Source: Ischnura elegans (lineage: Eukaryota > Arthropoda > Insecta > Odonata > Coenagrionidae). Taken from it: 64,000 bases of DNA. The DNA lies in NCBI RefSeq assembly GCF_921293095.1, contig NC_060248.1, forward strand, positions 129,096,972 through 129,160,971, given 5' to 3'. A model generated the notes under the pieces. That model did no database searches and was not told the origin of the DNA. It saw only the letters and a program-made list of their open reading frames with translations. Every line of letters begins with the position of its first letter. The stretch's first letter is position 1. Positions 10,973-22,300 of this stretch are shown one piece after another. Position numbers and translations under genes: made by a program.

Positions 10973-13900
10973 AATATACAGGCATTGAAAAAAAACGTAA
11001 TGGTGTATTATTACATGCCTGAGCCACTTCCATGAATTCCAAAATGGTAGGTAACAGACTCAAGTAACAGATGATATTGAAATTTCTCGTCCAGAACAAA
11101 AATACCATCACTGATTATGAAGTAAAGCTTAACCATTCCACTTTGCCCCACTCTCCCCTACTCCAGAGAAAACCTTTGCCTTGCCAAAAATTTCAATCAG
11201 CTTTTAAGCTGTATGGGAAAATTATTTCTGACAGTATTATTCATTAATTGAATTTCAGCATTGTTTTTGTAACTGAATACATTTGTCTTAATAGATTGTG
11301 TCGTTAAGGGAGATAGATAAGAGAATGAGAGAAAATTGCTGCAGTCTACAAAAGGGGTAAATACTCTTCCATTAATTTGAATGCTTGCAAGCAACTTAAT
11401 AAGCACACTGAGTCTCATTTTGGTAAGACAAGATGAATGATTTATTTGCTTAGCATGTGTTCAACATCTATTTTTATAAATACAATGTAACAATTATAAT
11501 GGACAGTAAATTGCATGTAGTCACAACTTAAATAGTTAACTCATGAAATTATATATAATTAATATACTTCAAATTATGAACACGTTATAAATGCATACAT
11601 TTTCATGGGACAGAAATATGAATTTGATCACCTAGTTAGAATGAAAATAATATACATACTATTCCATTCATGAAACTGCTATGAATTTCATGCATGAATA
11701 TTATCCGCTGTATGATTGGTTATTACAACTTAGTATACTCTGTTTCAAACCATTGTCTAAATAAACATGTTTTCGTGAATTCAAATAAAAATGTTTAAAA
11801 AAAAAACATAATTCCTTGAGCACTCATCTTCATCAAAGGGAGCACAGGATGAACAGAGAGAGAGAGAAGAGATAGAGAGAGAAAGTGGTAGAGATTAAAA
11901 TCAAATGGGAGACACAGTTTGTCAGTTTGGAATCATTATACATAGTTCCCCACAATATAATAGCAATTGTGTAAACTAAGATATATCAATGGCAGAATCT
12001 ACAATGACTCTCCTAGCCAGGATGTAAATGCAAAATCCAGAGGATAGCCAAACTTTCTGTTGTATAAAAATGTTAAGTTCTATAAAGTGAGCTCTTAGAA
12101 GATTTTAATTAAGACACATCACTTGAACCAAGTGAACGCCAACAATCTTTAATGATTAAATTATAAATTATGGTTAAAAACATAGGCCGCCATTTCCAGC
12201 TGATGCAATAATGTGCCTTTGATTATTGCTCGTTAGTTTTATTTACAAAAATGAACGTGAGATATTCTACGCCTTGTCCTTTGCATTAAAAATCCAAAAG
12301 TCACTTTCCAATCACCTACTTCTGCCAAAATTCATGAAAATGTAAGAATGAAATGTACCATCTACAATCTGAATGAGCTGAGAGGTAAATAAGAGAAAAA
12401 TGAATGACTCTCGAAAAAACTAAAGACACTAATTGTGAGTTGCATTTACCGCTAATCTTGTCCAGCAGGCTGATACAGCCCAAACAATCAAAATTGGCTG
12501 ATATGGCACTAGTTGACTTGGTGCCTACGTAAAGGATTCACTTCATTTGTGCATTATTTTAGTACAACATGATAATAAGTGGTTTTAAGTGCTTACTCAA
12601 GGTCAAATCAAGGCAAAAATATCATACATTAAAATAAAATCTATCAGCCATTTACCTAGTTTCCTATAAAACTTCAACAAATAAGTACAATTGAAATTTA
12701 TTTTTTTTACACGTAGAACTTGTGTAGGAAAGTCATTCTGCTAGAGAGGTTTGATATCAGATTCGAAACGAGTAACCTATTTGAGCAAAATATGTACTTC
12801 TTCCCTAAAACGGAGTGTGCCATCATATTCTATTGCTGAATTTCATTACAATAATTGTATAGCTTTTAAAAATGGATAACTAAAGTAGGACTAGAAAGAG
12901 TGGTTTCCTTCTTTTGTACAGTGTTTTTCCACTGCACAATCTAACTGCCGCAAAATAATAAGCAAGAGTAATCAAAGGTTAGACCATACACATCACCATT
13001 GCATATTAATTGGCTAAAAATTGAACTCAAATGGTTGAAATATCATATTACAACAGATAAAAGAAAGCTCTCCGTCATTAATACCCAATAGCTATAGCAC
13101 TCACTACATAGGTGCTCCTATGATGTGCCATTGAGAAGTTAACAAGAAAGTATTTGGTCATATTTTGTGCTGGCACAGAAGTACACTATAAATCTTTCAA
13201 ATCCGGAGAGACGAAATGTGGTACCCATTTGTTTGCTTGCGATCGTGTTATTTGAACACAAAATGTTATAATGGCCATCTCTTCTATTCATCAATCCAAA
13301 AAATACCATTCACCGGTGAGAATAACTTTTGGTGACATAAATACTTCACACTTGAAGAATTGTCCCAGAATGAAAACTGCCATTTACACTTCTTTTTCCA
13401 GAGGCTATTCAGTAACAAATAACTGTAGGCAGATAGGAATCTTGAGTGATGAAAATATACCACTGCACCTTCAACAGTAGCGTTAGTGACATGTGATGAA
13501 GGGGATTGTTCCTACTCTTGTCAAACCCAAGAGCAATTATTTGTGCAAGGCAAAGCCCACCATTTGCCAAAGTTCACAATAATAGTTCCTTTGAGGAGTT
13601 ATAAAAGTAAAAACATGTGCAATATTCATAATCAGGTAGATACAAATAATGACAAGCTGAAAGGAATGGCATCCTTTGCAAATAGAATAAACTTGCCAAC
13701 AATAAAAACTTAAGTCAGAACGCACAAATCTTATATCAACATAAAAATAGCTTAGCACCACACTTGATTAACGGACATTCAAATTCATCATCAACAATCA
13801 ACTCACTCGAAGTAATTGCAACAAAGAGTTTTATATAAATGGGTTAGGATAGTTAAATAATAATCATAATAAAATATTGAGGCGGGCATGGAAAAATTAA

Positions 13901-15166
13901 ATTATTGATAAACCTCAAATAATTGCGAGAAAATTAAGTGAAACATTCACTTAAACGAAGCAGCCATTTTCAAATAAAGAGCAACTTTTGCATTTGTAAA
14001 CATAGCCCAATATGAGAGGTACAAATGAAAAGTTTTTCTGTATAAGTTTCAAGAATGGAAGGAATCAAACCAAGCTTTAATTTTGAAACTTTTTCTGATT
14101 GAAAAACTTTTCATCCATATCTTAATTTGATCTTGGAATAAATACATTAGTGAACGAGGAATTACAAATTCAAAAACGATTACACAAATTCCACAACGTA
14201 TTTACTTGCATACTTTGCATTCATGAAAAGTTCTCAATTCCTATCAAAAAAGAACATTCTTTCACGATTGTTTAAGCGCTCTTACTAACATCATTCACTT
14301 ATGCAAATGAGTTTTTACTAACCCTGGGTCCAAATTTTCAACATGTTTATATGATTTATAACGGTTAGCTTATATGTTACTAAATTACTCATTTAAATGT
14401 ATCACATATGAGTGTTAAGGGAAAAATCTAACAAAATTTATTTCTTTCAGATGATAGAAAATGCCCAACTAACAGACATAGAAATATCTATACACATATT
14501 ACACTTTATGCCATTTAATGAAACCCTTCCATTAAGCATAATTTGCTATCAAAACACCAAAATGTAAATAAAGAGATATAAAAAAGGGCACAAATTATGC
14601 AAGTAAATACAAATCATGATGACGATTAACAAAAAATAGTACATAATTATTTTGTTTCATAAAAAAATCATTGAGAAAATTGGTCCATAAAGTTTTTTTT
14701 TTTCACTCTTCTAATTCAGTACCACCCAGTTCTTTTGGGCTGTATGAAAATATAAAGAGTATTAAATTTTTCGAGCCATATACTTAAGTTTAATAAAAAA
14801 GCAAATATTATTAACATCGGGAAGCATGACAGAGCATTGGTCAGCTCACAGATAATAATATTCCGAATAAGTGGAAGTCTGAAGAAGTGAGGACATCATC
14901 CCAGTGACTTGATGCAAACACACCACAGCAGCAGCACAGCAGAAGTGACCGCGAAACAATCACACTCAAACTCACAAGCACACATGGATCAGACGCACAC
15001 CACCGAGGAGGACCCCACACGACTCGTCACTATCGCATCGAATCCAATCACATCACCCACTTTGGCCCCTTTTAGAACGACAAACAACCGAAACGAACGA
15101 ACGAACGAACCCCTCCCCAAAACGCAGGTAGAACCGATCCTCGACACACGATTAGGGCTATCACTC
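10973..15166 (-). other. Probable ANKIB1 3' UTR and gene end
   Basis: This AT-rich stretch immediately follows the ANKIB1 stop on the minus strand and has no coding support. Minus-strand AATAAA hexamers occur at several places (for example plus TTTATT at 11441-11446, the most distal candidate), giving a possible 3.7-kb 3' UTR. A GA-rich microsatellite lies at about 11851-11884. Near 15100 there is a short ACGA repeat. Confidence 0.4.
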
Positions 15167-16324
15167 TCACAGGGCGGACGTCGCTTCCTTGCCCGAATCG
15201 TCCTCCTTCAGTTCCTCAACGTCCCGCTCGCGGCGGGAGCGGCGCCGCCGTCGCGACGACGACCCCGACCCCCCGCCGCGCGGCGACCGCTCCAGGAACA
15301 GCGCCTCGTGGAAGTCGTCCGAACCCAGGTTACCCTCCTGCACGTGCAGCACCGAGCTGAGCGCTCCGTCCGTCGAGGAGCGCGGGAAACCGAAAGCCGC
15401 GGCGGCCGCCGCCGGGTCCGCGTCCTCGCCCGACACCACCACGGCGGCCGCGCCCCCGGGCGAGGGCGGCAGCGAGGGGGACGGCGAGCACCCCGCGGCG
15501 GCCCCCCCACCCAGCGAGGGCGGGGGCGTGGAGGGCGGCTGCGCGGACGACGAGGAGGACGACGCGGAGGCGGCTGCGTTGTTCGCCGCGGGGACCACGA
15601 GGCTCGAAGAGCGGGATCGGAGCGAGCCGGGCTCGGAGAGGGGGGAGCGCGGGGGGCGGGGCTCGGGCGAGAGGGTGGCGGAGGCGGGCACCGTGAGGCT
15701 GGAGGAGCGGGACTGGCGGCCCGCGGCGGAGGGGGGCGGGAGGATGCCGGGCACGGAGGCGACGGCGGCGGCTGCGGCCGCGGCGGCGGCGGCCGGGGAG
15801 CGCGGCTCCGGCGTGCGGCTGATGGACACGCCGCTGATGAAGAGCGTGGGGGAGCGGGGGATGCCCGTCTCCGACTCGTAGTCGTTGGAGCTGTCCGTGT
15901 CGGGAGGGCCGGGGGACTTCCGGATGCGGATGCGAAGGGAGCGGGTGGAGGAGGCGTTGTGGCGCAGGGAGCGCGTTTGGGAGCCGAGGCCGAAGGGGGG
16001 AGGGGCCAGGGGGGCGGGGTCCAGCAGAGCGGAGGTGAGCGAGGAGGAGGGGGCGGCGGGGGCGATGGTGGGGGCGGCGGCGGCGGTGGCAGTGGTCGGG
16101 GGCGGAGTCGTCGAGGACTCTGCCGTCGCTCTCCCTCCGCCACCACCCTCCCCCTTCCTCTCCTCCTCTTCCTCTTCCTCCTCAGCGTCCTCCGATGAGG
16201 CCCCCATGATGCCGCACACCTCGAGGTCTGCATTCAGGGAGTCGGCGGCATCTGCAGCCGCAGGGTTTGCCACGTCCTCGTCGCAGGGAAGTGCCCCTCG
16301 GCAGGAGACAGAGTGCATGCGGAC
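15167..16324 (-). CDS. ANKIB1: ANKIB1 exon P: last coding exon, long low-complexity tail
   Basis: Acceptor ACTTCCCAG then GTC CGC, phase 0; stop TGA at 15167-15169. The 385 residues start [17 protein letters not shown], then a poly-Glu run ([10 protein letters not shown]), many Pro/Ser/Ala stretches including a ten-alanine run, poly-Ser, Arg/Ser-rich [15 protein letters not shown] and a [11 protein letters not shown] end. The exon is extremely GC- and CpG-rich in an AT-rich region. The composition predicts a disordered tail. No catalytic role is suggested. Confidence 0.88.
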   Translation of the reverse strand, partial: VRMHSVSCRGALPCDEDVANPAAADAADSLNADLEVCGIMGASSEDAEEEEEEEERKGEGGGGGRATAESSTTPPPTTATAAAAPTIAPAAPSSSLTSALLDPAPLAPPPFGLGSQTRSLRHNASSTRSLRIRIRKSPGPPDTDSSNDYESETGIPRSPTLFISGVSISRTPEPRSPAAAAAAAAAAVASVPGILPPPSAAGRQSRSSSLTVPASATLSPEPRPPRSPLSEPGSLRSRSSSLVVPAANNAAASASSSSSSAQPPSTPPPSLGGGAAAGCSPSPSLPPSPGGAAAVVVSGEDADPAAAAAAFGFPRSSTDGALSSVLHVQEGNLGSDDFHEALFLERSPRGGGSGSSSRRRRRSRRERDVEELKEDDSGKEATSAL

Positions 16325-19300
16325 CTGGGAAGTGACCAACCGAGGTGCTTTTAATTTCATATGCATTCAGCATTATTTTCTGCTTCTACATTCCCAGGTT
16401 TTTTGTCATATATAATATCTTATCATATAAAATATCTCTTTATTTTGCAATTCCTTAGCAGAATTTTCCCTCCATAAAATATTTTAACACTTGTGGAGAA
16501 TTTCAATTATAGTTAGTAACAGTGTCGCCGACTCCATGGGGCCTGAGGGGGCCCGAGCCCCCTCAAAGATTCGTTTGGGGGGGCGGAGCCCCCTCAATAA
16601 TTCAAGAAAATTATTAAGTTATATTATGCTTTGTGAAATCACATAAATATATTGGTAATTTTTATTTCCCATGTTTGACGATAGTTACCTTTTAAAATAA
16701 ATTCAATAATGTGTGCTGAAACAAATAATTATAAGGTTAAGCAGGTTATGCAGGTTAACTGAATCAAGTGGTGTGAATCATGGTGGTGTTTCGGTGCTGC
16801 CACACACTTTGAATTTAACCTCTTCCCGGGACAAGACCTCCGATATGGGCCCCCCCAATATTTTTTATAAGTCGGCGCCCCTGGTTAGTAATACAACCCA
16901 TCTTATGGCGAAATGGAGAACCTCTTAATGAGAGTGCAAGCATACTTCAGGGAAAACGTCAAAGTCAGTGGTGCATCGTTATTCTCCAGTAGTGGATATC
17001 ATAGGTCATCAATGCAAGCTACAGGGTTTGTCCCAAAAGTAATGAGCTTCATTTTTTTTGCAATGCGACTGTACAATGCCACCTGTGCGACTGGTTGGAA
17101 GTGGTGGAAGGGACTCTAAGCTTGTCAGCAACGCTTCTTTCAGTTGCATACGAGCTTTCAGAACGGTAGGACTTCATTTTTAGTAAACCTCCGCGCAGTG
17201 CCTCGTCGTGGTTAGGATGGAGAGAACTTCGGAGCAACGCTATGCGATAAAGTTTTGCGTCAAACTTCAAATGACAGTGAAGGATACATTTTATTCCCTC
17301 AATGAGGCCTTCAAGGATGATTGCTTGTCGTACTTGCAGGTCAAAAAGTGGCACAAGTCGTTCAAGGAAGGCCGGGAAGAAGTGGCCGATGAGGCCCGTT
17401 CTGGGCGTCCATCAACATCGCGAACGGACAATAATGACACTCGTGTGCAAGATTTGCTGAACAAAGACCACCGAATGAGTGTTCCTTTGATGATAGAACA
17501 ATTAAATTTGCCGAAAACAGATGTTCATCGAATTGTTCACAGAGTTACCCGCGTCCGGCCAGAGATTCGGTCGTCATGGAGACTCCACCATGACAACCCG
17601 CCGAGTCACACCGCCTTTGTAGTCAACTACTATATGACCCGGATCGGAGTTTCAACAGTGCCACAGCCCCCCTATAGCCCCGGCAGCCTCCTTCTTGTTT
17701 CCTAGGGTAAAAAGGGAGCTGAAAGGAAAGCATCTGGAGACCCTAGACAACATTTAAAAAACCACGACGAGGTGCCTTAACAGCATTCTGCAAAGCGAGT
17801 TCCAGAGGGCCTACGATGCATGGAAAACACGTTGGCAAAGGCGTATAGATGCGGGAGGAGACTATTTTGAAGTTTATTAAGTTATATTATATGTTTGATC
17901 AATAAATCTATTTTTTTGAAGAAAGGCTCATTACTTTTGGGACAAACCCTGTATGCTAGTTCACTTTTAAAAACAGTTAACCACCAATACAACTTGATAA
18001 AATTCCAGAGAAGGTTGTTAGCATTACAAAAATGGCATTAAAGTTGGTTAACCTTAAAAGCTGTAATTTGGTTGGTGTTTGTATGAGTTCAACAGTCAGT
18101 TATACTACAGCCTAAATGACAGAAAATCATTGCATACCATACTCACTGTGGAAAACCTCATGCTTGAAGTGATTTACTGAAGATGTGAACTTGGGAGACT
18201 TTATCAAGGAGAATAGGAATGCTTTTTATTCTTTTTCATCCAATTAAATGTGAATTATCGCCTGAGGAGAGGACCCTATGCTCTTTTTTCATTGTTTTCC
18301 ATTAGTCTTCTTAAAATATAACTTAGAGCCCCGTACACTCTTGTAATCATGAACTTAAATCGTAGCATTTGCCTCTTATGCACTTTAAACATACACCTAA
18401 TTTTTTATTCATTAATAAGCCATTCCCTACGATTAAGTCACAATACCAGAATTTTATTTTTCAACTTAAGCTAAGCTGTATAACAGAGTTATGATTGACG
18501 GTGTTTCATGTGATTTTGTGCATTATTTAGCCATTTCTATCTGCAGATTCACTTAGTCTCCACCCTAATGACAACAAGGAAGACAATCATTGAGGCATTG
18601 GCCTTAAGAGTATAGACCTAATTCATGACCATGACCACAAAAGTGTTTTCATACAATCTATGATCATGAACACTCAAACGATCAGTATTGGTCAGATTGG
18701 AGAGAAGTATGTATCAGGCAGCCTGTGTGACACCTAACAATTTATGTTATTTCTGGAAGCAAAAAAGTGAGTCAGGGGCGATTAAAATAAAAAATTTGGA
18801 TCTATCATTGAGTTGCATTTTACCTATTGTGCATTGTTCTATTTGTTGCAGTGTTAAAACTGACCTTGCGAGGCAGATCATACTCCTTGTTTTGGTTTCA
18901 AAATTCCATTCTTGCCTAATCTTTTTAAGGCCGCTATTGACTTCACTCACCTCAGTGATAGCAACACCAGCACCATCATCTGATTCAGGTCGATTGGCTT
19001 CAGATGGGAGGTCAGGAGAACCACCTTCCTCGGAAGAGCCGCACGGGCGCCACAAGTCTCCCGTCGAGTGTGACCTCCGGGGCCGGCCAGCCATGGCCAA
19101 GAGGCCAAGTCCCCTGCCAGCCCTTCGACGGCCCTCAACGGACGAAAGGAGCCCAATGGAGCGACCCTCACCCTCGACAAACAGCCCTTCGGCGTGGAGA
19201 TCACCAGTACGGAAGCGGCCGTCCTCCGCACCCTCACCGCCTCCCACGAGGTGCACCGATAGTCGTGGGGGAGGGGGCGTGGGCAGGGAGTCTCCGCTGG

Positions 19301-22300
19301 CAGCTGGGCTGCTGCTGCTGCAACGAGGGGGCGTCACCACCCCTCCCCTGCCGCTCAGCATCAACCCCCTGCCACCCCCACCCCCAGAGTCGTCCTTGTC
19401 GTCGTCCTCATCGTCATCCTCATCGTCGCGGTGGTGAGGGGGTGGGGGTAGGGAGATGCCATCATCATCCGATACAGCGGAGTGGAGCCGGCCGTCTTTG
19501 TCGCCGGGTGACGATCGCCCAGCCTCCTGCAGCAGCGACAGGTGGATGGCCAGCTTAAGTTGATGGTCTTCGGCCCTCGCCTCTGCAAAAGGAGGTAGAG
19601 GGGGCCAGGCGTGAGCCTTGCAGGAAATATCCATGCAATGCTCATGGAACAGTGGCGTAGCCAGGGGGGGGGGGTCTGGGGGGTCCGGACCCCCACCGAA
19701 ATATAAAAACACAATTATTTTACTTCATAAAAGAAAACAAAATATTGAAAAATCATTAAATTAAAACACACTTCTTTAACAAATGAAGTTTTTTCGGTTA
19801 TGAAAAGTGTTCAAATTAGTTCAAATTTATTTGGTACCAATTTTTTCAAAAATTTTTCCCTTTGGTTTTGGAACCCCCCCCCCCCCCCCCGAACTAAATT
19901 TCTGAGTAAGTTAGAGACTAATTAAAAAAAACTTAGGGATGATAATTAGGGCAAGAGGAGCTTCATTCAAAGTAACATAGCTGCAATGCTGCTGAGACTC
20001 CTTGCACTTCATACTCATCATCATGAAGTGTACAATGCATACTACCAAGTTTCACACGAGGCAGAGTGTCTGCGATATTTTTTTCTTATTCCAAGGTACT
20101 GCTTAAATTCAAGGGTAAGAGTTGGGTGAAGAGTGTTTTATCAGTGAAACTTATCTTAACAAAATCTTAAGAGATTCAAACATGTCACACAACTTTTTAT
20201 CTTGCATATAGCAAATAATAATATGCATATGCCATTTAATTTGCATTTTTTTCAAAATGTTATTGAAAAAAAATAAAGTGCTCTGATAACACAGGTCCTG
20301 TGTGCATGCATCATGTTTATATGTATTTGCTCCTGATAGTATGATGATATTGATAGTATGCAAAGGGAAATATAAGGGCTAAACATTTTATATACTTATT
20401 CATTTTGATCGTACTTTTGCACAATGGCACTAAACCGTTTTACTTCAAGGCCTTCTTACTCACCTTAGTTTAGTATTGTAGGCCATCAGGGCTTCCCATA
20501 GTGTATGTAATGGTACAATCGCAAAACCTTTTTGACTTTTAAAGGAACGAAACACCACAACTACTAGACAAAGCGAATGTAAACAGGGCAACAATTCGCA
20601 ATAGATGTCAGTGAAAGTCAGCAAGGTTTACTTACATCACTAAATGAGGAAGAAGGTGACAATTTGTTTCAGTGTGAGATCTGTTGTGTGACTTTTAAAT
20701 TTTTTATTTCTAAAGGAGCGTGGAATACATAAGGGTAAAAATTTCTATTTGGAGTTCATATGCCTCAAAATATTTTCTTTACCCCAGTTCCCAAAAATTG
20801 TCCAATTACTCCACATCACTCGACCATTGCCTCTAGTCGAATGCTCCTAGTCTCAAAGTCATCAAATTTGTATTTTCTCACGGGTTAATAGTGAACTGGC
20901 GACAAAACTATTCAGAGCAACGACCATTATGGGGAGAGCACAGAGTAAACTAACAGAATAATCGAGAGAATTATTTTCAATAAAGAAGTGGAAAAAAAGA
21001 TTAGACTAGAAATAAAATATAATAACAGTGAATCTGATACCAGTACAAAGTTTTACACCAGAACATGCATTTTTAAAAACTTGATGGCATTTTTCCCACT
21101 ACCCTACTGGAAAAAATCAGCCATTACTATTGAATTCAATTGAATATCCAAAAATGCAATTGAATTTCCAAATATGTATTCAATTGAATTTTTTTAAATT
21201 CATTCGAATTACTCGAATTCACACAAATATTCAATTGAAAAACTCATTTTTCCATTGAATTCACCCACAAGAAGGTCTCCGCACAAAGTCATTATCACAA
21301 ACCACCAATGACGGCTAATGATGTGATTACACAAATTAAAACTACTGTCATTAGTCACTTTTCAATTGAACCGATCAATTGAAAAGTGACAAATTTCCAT
21401 TGAAAGAAACAGGCTATTTCCATTATGGTACTTCTGTTGGTAAAGGGATTATCTGCCTCTCCAAAGTTATCTCCATGACACTAACTATTTAAGTCACATC
21501 CATGCAGGCTAAAAGAAATGAATACAGTATATTTTCATTATTACGAAGTTCACTGGACCGAAAAACCAGGTTTGTAATAACGAGGTTTGTAAAAACATTT
21601 CTTTCAGGAATCGTCGCAAAAAAACATACTTTGCAAAACTTCTGGTCTCTTCAATATCCAGTACTTATAGTCACACTGCAGAAAAGCTTCAGAGTCATGT
21701 GTATAATATACACGATTAAATTATGCGCAAGTATATTAAAACAAAAACATTTGCTTGGTTATATCAATACAAGAATGCGGCATGATGCAATCGAGGGTTG
21801 ATATCTTCCCGAACATACTAGTTCCTCGTATACGAACAAGATACATTCCAAGGCCTTGTTTGCAAGTTGATAAACCTATGCCAGACTTCGAAACGTGCAG
21901 TTATCCAGCAGAATGCAACACTGCATTACAATTATGCATTAGCTCACAATTGTGACGAGCAATTGTAGCTGCATGTGTAATGCAGCTAGAGCTGAAAAAA
22001 ATATCCGCAGGAAGGAAGGGCAGGTGAAACGCTGAACATCTCCCGACTTCACAACGGATCAAATGATACTTGGTTCAGATTATGCCCAAAATGCGAGTTC
22101 CTCTACGCCACACCGCATTGCATCGGCCAACTCCAAAGGTGCCAAATATGAAATTTGGGGCACGTTTGAATTTTTCAAATGTTCATATCTCTGAAAGTTT
22201 GTAAATCGAATGTTCGTTAGAAGAGGATGTACAGTCACTTTCAAAAGTTGATCCACATGCCTGGTGCAGCTATCTGTTATTCTCCGAAGTCGACCTTCGC

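Larger units (their letters stand above)
16325..18950 (-). other. ANKIB1 intron O-P
   Basis: This intron holds a hAT-like MITE (16520-16883) and a deleted mariner (17022-17951). In the remainder I see no gene. Confidence 0.7.

Noticed and set aside
14909..16198. 429-codon plus-strand open frame, and other long frames on both strands of 15.2-16.4 kb
   Set aside because: They are shadows of the GC-rich ANKIB1 last exon, which is in frame with 15 upstream exons. The plus-strand frames have no start context, splice support or recognisable domain, and stops are rare at this GC content.
18688..19437. 249-codon plus-strand open frame opposite exon O
   Set aside because: Antisense shadow of exon O, whose minus-strand reading has a UIM and matching splice phases.
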